Shown in pieces: positions 34,268 through 44,198 of a DNA stretch of 64,000 nt. Source of the stretch: Acidobacteriota bacterium (lineage in GTDB: Bacteria > Acidobacteriota > Blastocatellia > RBC074); the NCBI GenBank assembly GCA_018269055.1, contig JAFDVI010000022.1, forward strand, positions 124,001-188,000, written 5' to 3'. The notes beneath the pieces were generated by a model. It saw nothing but the letters and a program-made list of their open reading frames with translations. It made no database searches and was not told the DNA's origin. Position 1 is the first letter of the stretch. Each line of letters begins with the position of its first letter. A program made the position numbers and the translations under genes.

Positions 34268-35065
34268 CTACCGTGCAATTACATCAAGAATCGTTAGAGA
34301 TAATCGGATGTCCTCACCAAGCAGCACAATTTCTCCCGATGTGTTCAGGGAAGCCAAAATCCCATCAAGTCTTCCACCGGTGGGTGCCACAACGCGATCG
34401 AATCGAATGCTCGCATTAGCGCCGGACTTCTCTAGGAGACCAACGAAAGCCTGATGGCCTTTGCTCTTGGCGGCAGAATAGGCGGTGACGCGCTCATCGC
34501 AACATGAGGCGTTCAGGTTGGCTTTCTTGCTGATAAGAATCTCTGCAACCTTTTCGTGGCCTCCATAAGCGGCTGCAATCAACGGAGTGATGCTTTTGGA
34601 TTTGGGTTCGGAATAAGAACTGGGGCCTCCCACCTTCGACGGCGTATTGACCCCTGCACCGTTGTCCAGCAGTATTCTCGCGATTTCTTCCTGCCCCATG
34701 TACGCCGCTATGAAAAGTGGCGTCAATTCAGCACTGTACCGAACCTTTCTGTCTTGCGTTTTCCCATCCAGGGTCTTCTCAGTCTGCGTTAGCTCCGTCT
34801 CGAATTGTGCAGAAGTTTCGGCCTTTGCGCCTTTTGATAGTAGCAGCTTGACGATGTCGAGATTGCCTTTGCGAACAGCAACGACAAGCAAGGGGACTCC
34901 AGCTTTGGTTGCGTTGACGTCGGCACCTTGTCCTAAGAGAGATGTGATACCCACGGAATCACCAGTAAGCACAGCAGAAAAAAGATCAGTCTGCGCTGGC
35001 GCGGAGATAATCAACGTGACAATCAGCACGGCTGCCACACAGAAATTTGTTTTGCATCCATTCAT
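34268..35065 (-). CDS. Secreted ankyrin-repeat protein
   Basis: This 265-residue protein has a signal peptide at residues 1-23 (CVAAVLIVTLIISAPAQ). Ankyrin repeats cover about 25-200, with recognisable units such as LLGQGADVNATKAGVPLLVVAV, GNLDIVKLLLSKGAKAE, EEIARILLDNGAGVN and HEKVAEILISKKANLN. A less repetitive end follows. Ankyrin repeats bind other proteins, and the exported location suggests a periplasmic or secreted partner. The ATG at 35065 has GGAAGAG just upstream and starts the signal peptide. It follows a lone receiver gene by 70 bases on the same strand. The partner is unknown. Confidence 0.83.
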   Translation of the reverse strand: MNGCKTNFCVAAVLIVTLIISAPAQTDLFSAVLTGDSVGITSLLGQGADVNATKAGVPLLVVAVRKGNLDIVKLLLSKGAKAETSAQFETELTQTEKTLDGKTQDRKVRYSAELTPLFIAAYMGQEEIARILLDNGAGVNTPSKVGGPSSYSEPKSKSITPLIAAAYGGHEKVAEILISKKANLNASCCDERVTAYSAAKSKGHQAFVGLLEKSGANASIRFDRVVAPTGGRLDGILASLNTSGEIVLLGEDIRLSLTILDVIAR

Positions 35066-35135
35066 ACGCTCTTCCAATCTGTTTACAAAATCGTGTAACC
35101 GGGTGGACGCGTTCGTCGGTCCGCCCAACTCATTG

Positions 35136-35495
35136 TTATCCTGCTTCTTGAATTCCCCTGGCTAGCACCTGCCTTACCTCCTCCAGATTCTCTTTCAACA
35201 CATATTCACAGCTTCCTGCCCGCCGTGCGGCCTCGCGCAACTCCGCATCGTCGTAGCCCGTGACGATGACGATGCGGGCGTGGGGGAAGACGGACTTGAT
35301 CTTTCTGGTCGCCGTGATGCCGTTCATTCCGGCCATCTTGATGTCCATCAAGACCCAGTCCGGACTGTATTGGCTGTACGCTGAGAACGCCTCCAAACCG
35401 TTGCTACATTCGTAAACCTCTCCCAGATCGCCGAGCAGTTCTTTAATCGTGCGGCGCATGTCTGCGTTATCTTCGACGATCAGAATCTTTGTCAT
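35136..35495 (-). CDS. Single-domain response regulator receiver
   Basis: This 119-residue protein is a bare CheY-like receiver. The acidic pocket (VEDNAD), the phosphoacceptor aspartate in WVLMDIKMAGMNG (about residue 51), the conserved Thr in VIVTGYDD and the Lys in YVLKEN are all present. It has no output domain, so it must act by protein contact or as a phosphate relay or sink. It lies between a NarL-type regulator gene and an ankyrin gene on the same strand. The nearby propeller kinase is its probable phosphodonor. That link is inference from position. Confidence 0.88.
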   Translation of the reverse strand: MTKILIVEDNADMRRTIKELLGDLGEVYECSNGLEAFSAYSQYSPDWVLMDIKMAGMNGITATRKIKSVFPHARIVIVTGYDDAELREAARRAGSCEYVLKENLEEVRQVLARGIQEAG

Positions 35496-35563
35496 TTAGC
35501 ACTTCCCACGATTATTTCCGGCCGAGTTGGAGTTTGAGCTTCCGGGATGATGTCCACAAGATA

Positions 35564-35619
35564 GGAATCACACGGGTCAGCCGTGTGATTCCACACGGTC
35601 AATCGTGTGATTTCACACG
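35564..35619. repeat. Two adjacent hairpins with repeated CACACGG units
   Basis: A perfect 12-base stem GGAATCACACGG / CCGTGTGATTCC with loop GTCAG spans 35564-35592. A second palindrome CGTGTGA-TT-TCACACG spans 35604-35619. The arms share CACACGG/CCGTGTG, so alternative pairings are possible. The element lies in the 158-base gap between two response-regulator genes of the same strand. Confidence 0.75.
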
Positions 35620-35653
35620 GGTCAGGTGAGCGATGGTATTGAAACGGCGGCAA

Positions 35654-36370
35654 TTAGGCGTCGTAGTGTAGCTGGTTTTGGCAGAAGCGGATAATTTCGG
35701 CGTGGTACGCGAGCGCGAATTTGAGCAATGCGTTCGGGCCTTTGAGCCCCAGTTTGTCACAAACGTGCGTGCGGTGGTTGTTCACCGTTTGTGAGGTGAT
35801 GTTCAAAGCGCCGGCGATTTCGTGGCTGGATTTGTTTTCGGCGACCAGTTTCAGAACCCAGCGCTCTTTCGGAGTCAGTTCTTTCAAGCCGGGGTATCGT
35901 TTGACGAAGGCGTCTTCGTTTTCGTGATGTTGGACTAAATAGCTCGACAGAAGGGGGCTGATGTAATGGCGGCCTTCGACGACGGCTTTGACGCTGGCGA
36001 CGATTTCAGCGGTCGCACTGGCTTTGAGCACGTAACCGTTGACGCCCAGCTTCATCGCGGCGTCAAACGAGTCTTTGCCGTGATGATGCCCGGTCAACAA
36101 AATGACTTTCACGGGAAGTTGTTCGCGCTGGATTGTGCGCATCAACGCAAAGGCGACCGGTTGCGGTTCGCCAAAGCCATTGGTTTTCGGCATGCGGATA
36201 TCCAGAATCGCCACTTCCGGTTGAAGTTCACGGATCAGCTTCAACGTCGTTTCGGCGTCGCCGGCTTCGGCAACGACTTTCAGATGCGCTTCTTCCGCGA
36301 AGGCTTTGCGCAGATAGTCGCGGATGATGGGATGGTCATCTGCAATCAGAATGCGAACTTCAGAGGTCAT
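35654..36370 (-). CDS. NarL/LuxR-family response regulator
   Basis: This 238-residue transcription regulator has a receiver domain at about 1-125 (IADDHP, phosphoacceptor Asp in VAILDIRMP, then LLTGHHH and VLKASA). A LuxR-type helix-turn-helix lies at about 168-232 (LTPKERWVLKLVAENKSSHE, then TVNNHRTHVCDKLGL). It is presumably phosphorylated by the propeller kinase encoded just upstream, because its start overlaps the last 11 bases of that gene. GGAG lies 9 bases before the ATG. Targets are unknown. The receiver has a slightly longer loop after the phosphoacceptor (KTNGFGEPQPVAFALM) than usual. Confidence 0.92.
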   Translation of the reverse strand: MTSEVRILIADDHPIIRDYLRKAFAEEAHLKVVAEAGDAETTLKLIRELQPEVAILDIRMPKTNGFGEPQPVAFALMRTIQREQLPVKVILLTGHHHGKDSFDAAMKLGVNGYVLKASATAEIVASVKAVVEGRHYISPLLSSYLVQHHENEDAFVKRYPGLKELTPKERWVLKLVAENKSSHEIAGALNITSQTVNNHRTHVCDKLGLKGPNALLKFALAYHAEIIRFCQNQLHYDA

Positions 36371-39300
36371 GGGGATGCTCCGGCAATTTAATGGTGATTG
36401 TAATGGTCGTCCCTTGTCCGGGTGTGGACTTGATGGTGTGCGCGCCGCCCAGAATCTCCACGCGACGTGCGATGCTGGTCAGGCCAAAGCCGCTGTCAAG
36501 GATTTGATCGGGTGCAAAGCCTCGACCGTTATCTTGAATTGTGATGAACATCTGGTTCGCCTGCTGATGAATTTCGACCTTGGCTTCGGTCGCCTGAGCA
36601 TGTTTGATAATGTTGACGACGCATTCCTGCACAATCAGGTAAAGGTGCGTTTCCATTTCTTTCGGCAAAACCTCGTCCACTTGGCCGATGGCGTCAATGA
36701 AGTTTGTTTGGGAGGTTTTGTTGGCGTTGGCGACGATGGAAATAAGGGCTTCAGTTAAACCGGCTTCCAGAATTTGCGGTCGCAGCCCCTTAATCATCTC
36801 AGCGACTGCGTAGCTGGCGCGGGAGGCTCGCTCTGAAATCCCGGTGAATTCCAGGCGAAGCAAGGCGTTAAGGTCAGGCTGCCTCAGCCCTTGCAACGCG
36901 GCGTAATTGATCAGATCAATGTCACTTTTGATTGCATCATGCAGTTCAGCAGTGATTTTGCGGCGCTCGATTTCCTGTGAGGCGATCAACTGCCGCGAGA
37001 AGTATTCCAGCGCGTCACGTTCACGCTTCAGAAAGTTTTCCCGGATTCCGTGTTCCCACTTCAATCTTGCCGTGTGTTGCCGATAGCCCAAAATGATTAT
37101 CCCAACAGCTCCCAGAAATGTTAGCGACCAGAACCACAAAGTCTGCAAAAGCGAAGGTTTTACGACGATGCGCAGACTGTGGCCAGTGGTATTCCAGATG
37201 CCGTCGCTGTTGGCCGCCAGCACAGTGAAGACATAGCGACCGGGCGATAGATGGTTGTAGTAAGCGGTGCGGCTGGTGCCAGCCTCTATCCAGTCAGGCC
37301 AATCGCGCCAATCGGAGTCCGCACTGACCAGCCTGTATTTGAACCTGATTTGTTCCGGTTTGATGAAACTGTTGGCGGTGTATTGAATTTCCAGATTGTC
37401 CTCGCCCGGGGCGATTTGCAATTGGTTGCGGCATTCTTTGGACTCGCGATTGAGGCGGCATTCCTCGATTACCACTGGCGGTGGCAGCGGATTGATGGCA
37501 TTTGCCGTGGGATCAACTTTCGCCACGCCGCCCATGGTTGGAAACCAGAGCTTGCCATCGCGCATCTTCCATCCAGCGGGCTGGCGCTCGCCATTGCATT
37601 CGGCGTTGCTCATCCCGTCCTTAACGCCGAAAGCGACCGGCAGTATGGATTTGATTTTGCCCTCGGCGAAATTGTTTAACTCTTGCCGGCTGATGCGGGA
37701 AATGCCTTGATTCGAACTCATCCAGAAGTTGTCGCGCCCGTCGTCCAAAATTTGAAAGACTCCGTTGCCGAACAGCCCATCGCGCGTCGTGTAGCGCGTG
37801 AAGCGGCCATCCTTCAACCGCGTCATACCACTGTCATAAGTTCCGATCCACAGTGCGCCGTCGCTGTCTTCGTACAGGCTTCTGATTCGACTGCCCGACA
37901 AACCGTCGGCTTCCGTTAAGACAATGAATCGTCCGTTTTGCCAGCGTGCCAACCCGCCATACGCGCCAAACCAAAGTGCTCCGTTGTGATCTTCCAGAAT
38001 GACAGTGACGTGATTGGAGGGCAGGCCATCCTGCGTTGTGTAAGTAGTGAAGCTATTGTTGTGGAGTCTGGTGACGCCGTTGCTGGTTGCAAACCAGAAA
38101 TCGCCCGCGAGATCCTGATACGTCGCGTAGGTTTCGGTAAGGCCATGCTCATCGGAATAACGCGCCAGCTTGCCGTCTTTGAACCGGCACATCCCGCGCG
38201 CCGTGCCGATCCAGATGACGCCGTCGCGGTCTTCGTAAAGTGAGGTGATGTTGGTAGCGTACAAGCCATTGGTTCCGGTTGAGAAATAATGCGTGTAGGT
38301 GCCATCACGAAAACGGCTGACGCCACCGCCGCCCGAACCGATCCAAACCGCGCCCGTGTGGTCTTGCAGAATGGAGTAGGTCCAATCCGAATACAGCCCT
38401 TCTTTTTGAGTGAGTGCGGTGATGCCTAGCTTGCGCATATGGTATAGCCCATTGGTCGTGCCGATCCAGAGTGTACCTTCGCAGTCTTGATAAAATGTGG
38501 AGCCGACGGCGTTAATATCGGGAAACTTTTCAGTCACGCCGTCTTTGACACGCCGCAGCGCGTCATCTTTCGTGAGCCACAGGTTGCCATCCCGATCTTC
38601 GGCCCCGCCCCCACCGCTTTGAAGATGACTGGCGTCGCTTGCCGGGTCTTTCATTCGCCACAGCCCGGCATCTGTGCTGATCCAGAGCGTGCCGTATTGA
38701 TCCTGACTGGTCGAGATGATGTTTAGACTTGGCAAGCCGTCTTGTTTGCTGATGGCGAAACAGCGCCCGCGCAAAAGGAAATGCAAGCCTTGTTGATCCT
38801 GCGACCACCACAGCCCATTGCGAATACCCGGGTCGGGAATGCGACCGGGCAGACAAGCCGACAGATCGTAGGCAGCGAATTTTCCATCTCGCCATTGGGC
38901 AACATGCTTCCGAAGTCCGCTGAGCCAGAGTTGACCGCGCGCGTCCGCCTCAATGTGGTAGATTTCGTCACTTGGCACACCGTCTTTGGCGTCGAAAGTC
39001 ACGAACTGTCCCTCGCGGTAGCGCAGCACCATGCCAAAGGCGCCTGCCCACAGCGCGCCGTCGTGATCTTCATAAAGTGAGTAGAACCGATTGCCCTCTA
39101 TCCCCTGTGTATTGCCGTGCTGGAAAACCGTGAAACGCAGGCCGTCAAAGCGCGCCAAACCATCGCTGGTCGCAAGCCATAAGTAGCCATCGCGAGTTTG
39201 TAGAATGGCGTTGATGGCGTTATTCGGTAGACCGTTGCCGACCGTCCAGTGGTCAAACCGATACTGCGCGGCGACCGCTCCCGTCACGAACACACTGAGT

Positions 39301-39383
39301 GCAATGGCCAGCAGCCAGCTTCGCGGATTGAGTGGCAGTGTGGTTGCAATGACGATGAGGTGCGCGCTAGATCGCATGTTCAT
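36360..39383 (-). CDS. Two-component propeller sensor histidine kinase (HisKA_3 type)
   Basis: This sensor of about 1007 residues has a signal/anchor at about 20-40. Repeated Reg_prop units then form the periplasmic propeller (GYLWLATSDGLARFDG, GVIWIGTARGMCRFKDG and others). A Y_Y_Y domain covers about 660-735 and one membrane helix lies at about 745-767. The phosphoacceptor helix has His815 in RRKITAELHDAIKSD. The ATPase domain has NIIKHAQATEAKV, DNGRGF and GFGLTSIARRVE. The distal N-terminal ATG is at 39383; a nearby ATG at 39377 is equally possible. It overlaps the NarL-type regulator, a classic kinase/regulator pair. In related sensors the propeller senses carbohydrate ligands, but the ligand here is unknown. 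Confidence 0.9.
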   Translation of the reverse strand: MNMRSSAHLIVIATTLPLNPRSWLLAIALSVFVTGAVAAQYRFDHWTVGNGLPNNAINAILQTRDGYLWLATSDGLARFDGLRFTVFQHGNTQGIEGNRFYSLYEDHDGALWAGAFGMVLRYREGQFVTFDAKDGVPSDEIYHIEADARGQLWLSGLRKHVAQWRDGKFAAYDLSACLPGRIPDPGIRNGLWWSQDQQGLHFLLRGRCFAISKQDGLPSLNIISTSQDQYGTLWISTDAGLWRMKDPASDASHLQSGGGGAEDRDGNLWLTKDDALRRVKDGVTEKFPDINAVGSTFYQDCEGTLWIGTTNGLYHMRKLGITALTQKEGLYSDWTYSILQDHTGAVWIGSGGGGVSRFRDGTYTHYFSTGTNGLYATNITSLYEDRDGVIWIGTARGMCRFKDGKLARYSDEHGLTETYATYQDLAGDFWFATSNGVTRLHNNSFTTYTTQDGLPSNHVTVILEDHNGALWFGAYGGLARWQNGRFIVLTEADGLSGSRIRSLYEDSDGALWIGTYDSGMTRLKDGRFTRYTTRDGLFGNGVFQILDDGRDNFWMSSNQGISRISRQELNNFAEGKIKSILPVAFGVKDGMSNAECNGERQPAGWKMRDGKLWFPTMGGVAKVDPTANAINPLPPPVVIEECRLNRESKECRNQLQIAPGEDNLEIQYTANSFIKPEQIRFKYRLVSADSDWRDWPDWIEAGTSRTAYYNHLSPGRYVFTVLAANSDGIWNTTGHSLRIVVKPSLLQTLWFWSLTFLGAVGIIILGYRQHTARLKWEHGIRENFLKRERDALEYFSRQLIASQEIERRKITAELHDAIKSDIDLINYAALQGLRQPDLNALLRLEFTGISERASRASYAVAEMIKGLRPQILEAGLTEALISIVANANKTSQTNFIDAIGQVDEVLPKEMETHLYLIVQECVVNIIKHAQATEAKVEIHQQANQMFITIQDNGRGFAPDQILDSGFGLTSIARRVEILGGAHTIKSTPGQGTTITITIKLPEHPHDL

Positions 39384-39574
39384 CTGCAAATGTTGTGGTG
39401 TTTTCCTGTAACCGCAAGGAAATAGAGATGAAAGTTAGATAAGGCGGGAAGATGATAGAGCGATGATGAAAGATACGCAATAAATCGTGAGAACAAGTTC
39501 TAGCCGCTACTTTGAGCGAAGAGCACAAGCGCGGTTGTTTACTTGTGCTCTTTTGGTGCTTGCGCTTACTGATC

Positions 39575-40828
39575 TTATTCGTAACGTAGGCATTCAATTG
39601 GGTCGAGGCCAGCGGCTTTTTTGGCGGGCCAGACGCCGAAAACCAGACCGATGCCTGTGGAAACTAACAAGCCGCTGGCAACTGCCCAGGCCGGAATTGA
39701 CGCTGGCAGCTCCGGCAGGAAAAACATAATCACGTAGCTGATCACTGCGGCCACGAGCACGCCCAGCAATCCGCCTAGAAACGTCAGCGTCATGGCTTCA
39801 AACAAAAACTGGCGAACGATGTCGCGCTTTTTGGCGCCGATGGCTTTGCGGACACCGATTTCACGGGTTCGTTCTGTGACGCTGACCAGCATAATGTTCA
39901 TTACCCCGATGCCACCGACCAGCAACCCAACTGCCGAAATGGCAATGGCGAACAAGCCGACGTACATCGTAATACCGTCGAACTGTTCGATGATCTTGGC
40001 TGCGGTTTGCAGTTCAAAATTGTTCGGTTGGTCGTATTTGATTCCTCGTTGGCGTCGCAGCACTTCTTCCACTTGATCCAGTCCTGTTTGCAGCATTCCG
40101 GTTTTCGCGCGGATGTGTAGGTTGAGTTCTTTGCTGATGGGAGACATTTTCCGCCCGGTTTCGTACGGGATGAATAGCGCATTGTCTTCTTCGTTTTCTC
40201 CAAAAAAGCTATTCTGACGCTTTTCCAGCACACCGATGATTTCAAATGGATGACCGGCCAAATCCACGTAATTGCCGACGATGTTTGGCTGATGCGGGAA
40301 AAGGGATTCGGCGACATTTGGCCCGATGACCATCACGTCGCGTTTGTGTTGATCGTCAATCTCGTTGATGAAGCGTCCCTGTTGCAGAGAGACATTGGTG
40401 ACTTGGGCGTAGCTGGCGGAAATGCCCTGAAGAAACCCTGATCGGTATTTCTGACCGTTGTATCGGAGCGTGCTGTCCATGCGCCAAAGGAACAATACAT
40501 TGGCGACGGCTTCGATGGCTGGAGCTTGGCGAAGAATTGCCTCTCCATCTTCCGGAGTCAAAGGCTTCCGCAGGTATTCGCTGCGGTCTCGGTCGCCAAG
40601 CCTCGGACCCGACGAAAGGTGAAACGCGTAGATGTTGTTCGTCCCATATTCTTCGACCATAGAAACAATGCGCGATCGCAATCCTGTCAAAATCGAAGCC
40701 ACGCCGACGACCGTCATTACGCCGACAACAATGCCCAGCACGGTCAACGAGCTGCGAAATTTGTGAGCGCGGATCGTCCCCAGCGCCATCGCGATAGTTT
40801 CTGTAGGGAACAAGGATTTGATTTTCAT
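39575..40828 (-). CDS. MacB/FtsX-type ABC transporter permease
   Basis: This 417-residue permease has the MacB plan: an N-terminal helix at about 25-48 ([22 protein letters not shown]), a periplasmic core domain to about 285, and three C-terminal helices at about 290-400 that form the FtsX domain ([33 protein letters not shown]). The [13 protein letters not shown] coupling stretch is intact. It has no nucleotide-binding domain. A second permease gene lies 36 bases upstream on the same strand, so the two may form a heterodimer. No ATPase or membrane-fusion gene is next to them. Substrate unknown: macrolide, peptide or lipoprotein export are all possible for the family. Confidence 0.9.
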   Translation of the reverse strand: MKIKSLFPTETIAMALGTIRAHKFRSSLTVLGIVVGVMTVVGVASILTGLRSRIVSMVEEYGTNNIYAFHLSSGPRLGDRDRSEYLRKPLTPEDGEAILRQAPAIEAVANVLFLWRMDSTLRYNGQKYRSGFLQGISASYAQVTNVSLQQGRFINEIDDQHKRDVMVIGPNVAESLFPHQPNIVGNYVDLAGHPFEIIGVLEKRQNSFFGENEEDNALFIPYETGRKMSPISKELNLHIRAKTGMLQTGLDQVEEVLRRQRGIKYDQPNNFELQTAAKIIEQFDGITMYVGLFAIAISAVGLLVGGIGVMNIMLVSVTERTREIGVRKAIGAKKRDIVRQFLFEAMTLTFLGGLLGVLVAAVISYVIMFFLPELPASIPAWAVASGLLVSTGIGLVFGVWPAKKAAGLDPIECLRYE

Positions 40829-40864
40829 AGCGTATAACCTGTCAATTTCTGCGCAGACGCCGAA

Positions 40865-42109
40865 TCAGTTTTTTGATAAAGCAACGATAGGGTCGAGTCG
40901 CGATGCCTTGAACGCGGGGTAGATTCCGGCAATCATTCCGATGCCTCCGGAAATTAGCAGCGCCAACAGGATATAGCCGAAGGTGACGTTCATTGGCACC
41001 GGCGTTGTGATGCGAACAACCCAGGACAGAAACGAAGCCAGCAGCAGACCCAGCACGCCGCCGACGCCGGTCAACAGCGACGATTCAATCAGAAACTGAA
41101 GCAGAATTTGTCGTTTTTTGGCTCCAACTGCTTTTCTCAATCCGATTTCAAACGTTCGCTCGGTGACCGAAACCAGCATAATGTTCATGACAACGATTCC
41201 TCCGACCACCAGCGACAGCAGCGTGATTGGCGTCACAACCAGCGCAATCATTCCCGTAAACCGGTCTACCTGATTGTTCAGCGCATCAGTGTTGACCAGG
41301 CCGAAATCATCATCTTCATTTCCGATCAGTTTGTGCCGATTCCGCATCACCATTTGCGCTTCTTCAATCGCGGCCATGAAGCTTTCGCGATTGCTGCCTT
41401 TGCCGTGCAGTTGAAGGCTCTGGCGGCGTCCGAACAGTTTTCCGTGCGTCGTAATCGGAATGTAGACATGGTTGTCAATGGATTCACCCATAAATGGGCC
41501 GCGCATTTCTTCCACGCCGACAACAGTCATTGGCACGTTTGAAATTTTGAGCGTTTTTCCAATGGCATCAACGCCGGGGAAAAATTTGTTTTTGACATCG
41601 CCGCCGAGAACGCACACTAAAGAAGCGTGCTCGACTTCGTGTGGAGCCAGAAAGCGACCTTCGGCTATGGTTTTGTTTTCTATTTCAACCATATTTGCGG
41701 TGACGCCGAAAACTCCTACCCCAAACATTTCCTTGCCTTCTTGTTGGAGATTGATGCGCGTGTTGGATTGTGCGCCCACTTCCTTGCAGGTTGTGCAGTT
41801 CGCGCTCAGCCATTCGTAATCTTCCAGGGTGAGCTTTTTGTTGCGCTTCATCGCCCGCTCCCATTCGTCCTCGCTCCATTGGCCCTGGTGAGCAAACTGC
41901 GCGATCATAAAATGGTTTACTCCCAAAATTTTGGATACGGTGGAAAGCACATAGCCGTTGAAGCCATTGATTGAAGCACCAACAATCACGACTGAAGCGA
42001 CTCCGAAGATGATTCCGATTAACGTCAGAAAGGCGCGCAGCTTGTGCGCGAAGACGGATTGCAAGGCGAGTTTTGCCGCGTCGGCAAAGAAAAAGAATAA
42101 TCGTTTCAT
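40865..42109 (-). CDS. MacB/FtsX-type ABC transporter permease
   Basis: This 414-residue permease has the same plan as its downstream neighbour: an N-terminal helix at about 20-45, a MacB periplasmic core, and an FtsX C-terminal domain with [25 protein letters not shown]. The core differs clearly, including a CTTC pair in the segment [14 protein letters not shown], so the two are paralogues rather than recent duplicates. The start at ATG 42109 with GGTGGAG upstream is preferred; a GTG at 42124 is possible. It is the first gene of a two-permease unit with no ATPase seen in the window. Confidence 0.88.
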   Translation of the reverse strand: MKRLFFFFADAAKLALQSVFAHKLRAFLTLIGIIFGVASVVIVGASINGFNGYVLSTVSKILGVNHFMIAQFAHQGQWSEDEWERAMKRNKKLTLEDYEWLSANCTTCKEVGAQSNTRINLQQEGKEMFGVGVFGVTANMVEIENKTIAEGRFLAPHEVEHASLVCVLGGDVKNKFFPGVDAIGKTLKISNVPMTVVGVEEMRGPFMGESIDNHVYIPITTHGKLFGRRQSLQLHGKGSNRESFMAAIEEAQMVMRNRHKLIGNEDDDFGLVNTDALNNQVDRFTGMIALVVTPITLLSLVVGGIVVMNIMLVSVTERTFEIGLRKAVGAKKRQILLQFLIESSLLTGVGGVLGLLLASFLSWVVRITTPVPMNVTFGYILLALLISGGIGMIAGIYPAFKASRLDPIVALSKN

Positions 42110-42152
42110 AGGCGGAATCTCCACCGTCTAAAACGATACCCTGTGAGAAAAG

Positions 42153-43589
42153 TTAACAGTTGTGCAGAAAATTTTCTCGCTGAAATGGGACAGGAGAGTT
42201 GTCGTGGCTTCTTTCAAAACTGGAGGAATGATTCCCAAATCCAGCCAAGATCGTTTCCAGAATGGGCAGAATTGCTCCAACGCGCTTTGCGCGAATCACC
42301 CAATCCCAAAGTGGCTCGAATTTTTTCCAGCCGCCCGCATAGCTCAGATGCCGTAACTTTCCGCGCCAATCCGTTTTTGTCCAAGCGCCCTTTGCGATGG
42401 AGCTCCAGCGATAAAATTCTCTGTAAGCGCGCCAATAGCCTTCCTCTAATGCCGTCTGGCTCATGCGAGCGGGCAGGAACACGGTATGCCGAGTATCGAA
42501 CAGGTTCCAGTCGTCACTGGTCAGGCGTCCCTGTTTGTGCATTCGTTGATAAAGAGCCGTGCCCGGGTAAGGCGTCAAGATATGAAACGTGGCAGTTTCG
42601 ATTCCTTGTTCGATAGCCCATTCGACCGTGCGTGCAAAAACGGATTCATCGTCGTCATCCATCCCGAACACAAAGCTGCCATTGATCATGACACCCAGAT
42701 CGTGCAAACCGCGAATGGCGGCGGTGTAATCGCGGTTCAGGTTTTGATACTTGTGATGTTCACGCAAGTTGGCCGGATTGAGCGTTTCGAATCCGACAAA
42801 CAAACTGCGCAAGCCGCTGGCAACTGCTTTTTCCAACAGGTCTGGCGCCAGCACTGCCTTGACCGTTCCCGCAGCCTGCCATAATCGGTTCATTCCTTTC
42901 ATTCCATCGAACAGTGCTTCCGCAAACCGCGGATTGCCGAACAGATGATCATCCAGAAAATACAAATGACGTCCCGGCAGGCGCTCGATTTCACCAAGCG
43001 CATCATCTACAGTCTGTGTATAGAAAGACTTTCCGCCTTCGAAGAAAGCCTCCTTGTAGCAGAAATCGCAGGTATGCGGGCAGCCACGCGAAACCACGAT
43101 GGAATTGGGAACAAGGTAAAGATTGCGTTTGATCAAATCTCGCCGCACTTTGGGAGCGCCCAACAGTGTACGTACGCGAGAACGATAAATCGGCTTCGCC
43201 CGCCCGGAACGAAAATCCTGTAAAAATGTCGGCCAGATGTCTTCGCCAGGGCCGATAAAGATGAAATCCGCGTGCACCGCAGCCTCTTCCGGCAGCGAAG
43301 TTACGTGCAGCCCTCCAAGCGCAACGGGGATTCCGCGACGGCGATAGTGGTCCGCGATTTCATAAGATCGCTTCGCGGAAGTGATGTAAACCTGAATGAC
43401 CACCAAATCAGGCTCATCATCCAGATCCAGTGTTTCAACATGCTCGTCTTGTAAGCCGACCTCGTCGTCTTCAGCAAGAAAACCGGCCAGAGACGCCAGG
43501 CCAAGAGGAGGAAACAGGGAATACTTGATCGGGCGCCAAAAAGGACTTTTGGCTTCCGTCAGTGCCGGCAAAATCATTTTGACGATCAT
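42153..43589 (-). CDS. B12-binding-domain radical SAM protein
   Basis: This 478-residue enzyme has an N-terminal cobalamin-binding-like domain (about 1-130, with PPLGLASLAGFL and GGLHVTSLPEEA). The radical SAM domain follows at about 155-400, with the iron-sulfur triad Cys170, Cys174 and Cys177 in RGCPHTCDFCYK. The C-terminal part is rich in Trp and aromatic residues. The overall plan matches the BchE/HpnJ/P-methylase group, which often makes methyl or ring changes in hopanoids, pigments or antibiotics. Context gives no clear substrate. The start at ATG 43589 is chosen over an upstream ATG at 43619 because it begins the conserved domain. It follows a YjbQ gene by 49 bases. Confidence 0.85.
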   Translation of the reverse strand: MIVKMILPALTEAKSPFWRPIKYSLFPPLGLASLAGFLAEDDEVGLQDEHVETLDLDDEPDLVVIQVYITSAKRSYEIADHYRRRGIPVALGGLHVTSLPEEAAVHADFIFIGPGEDIWPTFLQDFRSGRAKPIYRSRVRTLLGAPKVRRDLIKRNLYLVPNSIVVSRGCPHTCDFCYKEAFFEGGKSFYTQTVDDALGEIERLPGRHLYFLDDHLFGNPRFAEALFDGMKGMNRLWQAAGTVKAVLAPDLLEKAVASGLRSLFVGFETLNPANLREHHKYQNLNRDYTAAIRGLHDLGVMINGSFVFGMDDDDESVFARTVEWAIEQGIETATFHILTPYPGTALYQRMHKQGRLTSDDWNLFDTRHTVFLPARMSQTALEEGYWRAYREFYRWSSIAKGAWTKTDWRGKLRHLSYAGGWKKFEPLWDWVIRAKRVGAILPILETILAGFGNHSSSFERSHDNSPVPFQRENFLHNC

Positions 43590-43638
43590 GGCGCACCTAC
43601 AGCAAAGGATTCTGAGCAAGATTCAGAAGGGAAACGAT

Positions 43639-44130
43639 TCAATCTGCGGATTGACCAAACACCATGACAGAAATGCTTCGATCGCGAGCGCCATCGAGTT
43701 CGATCAGAAACAGGCTCTGCCATCTGCCAATCTGCAGTTTGCCATTGGCGACGTTCAGCATCACGGAAGCGGGCAGGAACAAAGCTTTACAGTGAGAATG
43801 GCCATTGGCTGGTTCATCAGGTGGGATGTCAACGCGGCGGCTGAAATCGTTGTGTTCATATTCGCCGTCGCGTGGCGCATAAGCATCCAGTATTTTCTTC
43901 AAATCCTCGATCAATAACGGTTCGTTTTCATTGATGACTAGACCGGTGGTGGTGTGTTTGGTTTGGATATTCACCATTCCGTGGCGAATGCCGGAACGGT
44001 CAACGATATTTGCGATACGGGATGTCAGGTCAATGAATTGAAGACAGTCGTCGGTTCTGATGACGATTTCGTCGTGGTGTGTGCGCAAACCCGCGCTTGT
44101 TCTTTCTTCAACCATAGCCAGTTGAACCAT
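43639..44130 (-). CDS. YjbQ-family protein (UPF0047, secondary thiamine-phosphate synthase type)
   Basis: This 163-residue protein has the conserved features of the YjbQ family: an N-terminal strand region ([17 protein letters not shown]), the [20 protein letters not shown] stretch with the metal/active-site residues, then [14 protein letters not shown] and the end region [20 protein letters not shown]. Some family members show weak thiamine-phosphate synthase activity, but the true function is unsettled. AGGAGGT lies close before the ATG at 44130. The gene is directly upstream of the radical SAM gene on the same strand, which suggests a shared transcript. Confidence 0.88.
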   Translation of the reverse strand: MVQLAMVEERTSAGLRTHHDEIVIRTDDCLQFIDLTSRIANIVDRSGIRHGMVNIQTKHTTTGLVINENEPLLIEDLKKILDAYAPRDGEYEHNDFSRRVDIPPDEPANGHSHCKALFLPASVMLNVANGKLQIGRWQSLFLIELDGARDRSISVMVFGQSAD

Positions 44131-44198
44131 AAACCTCCTATTGGCGAAATATTGACGCCTGATAAAGTAAAGCCTGAGATCAAAGAAAGCCAATCAGG

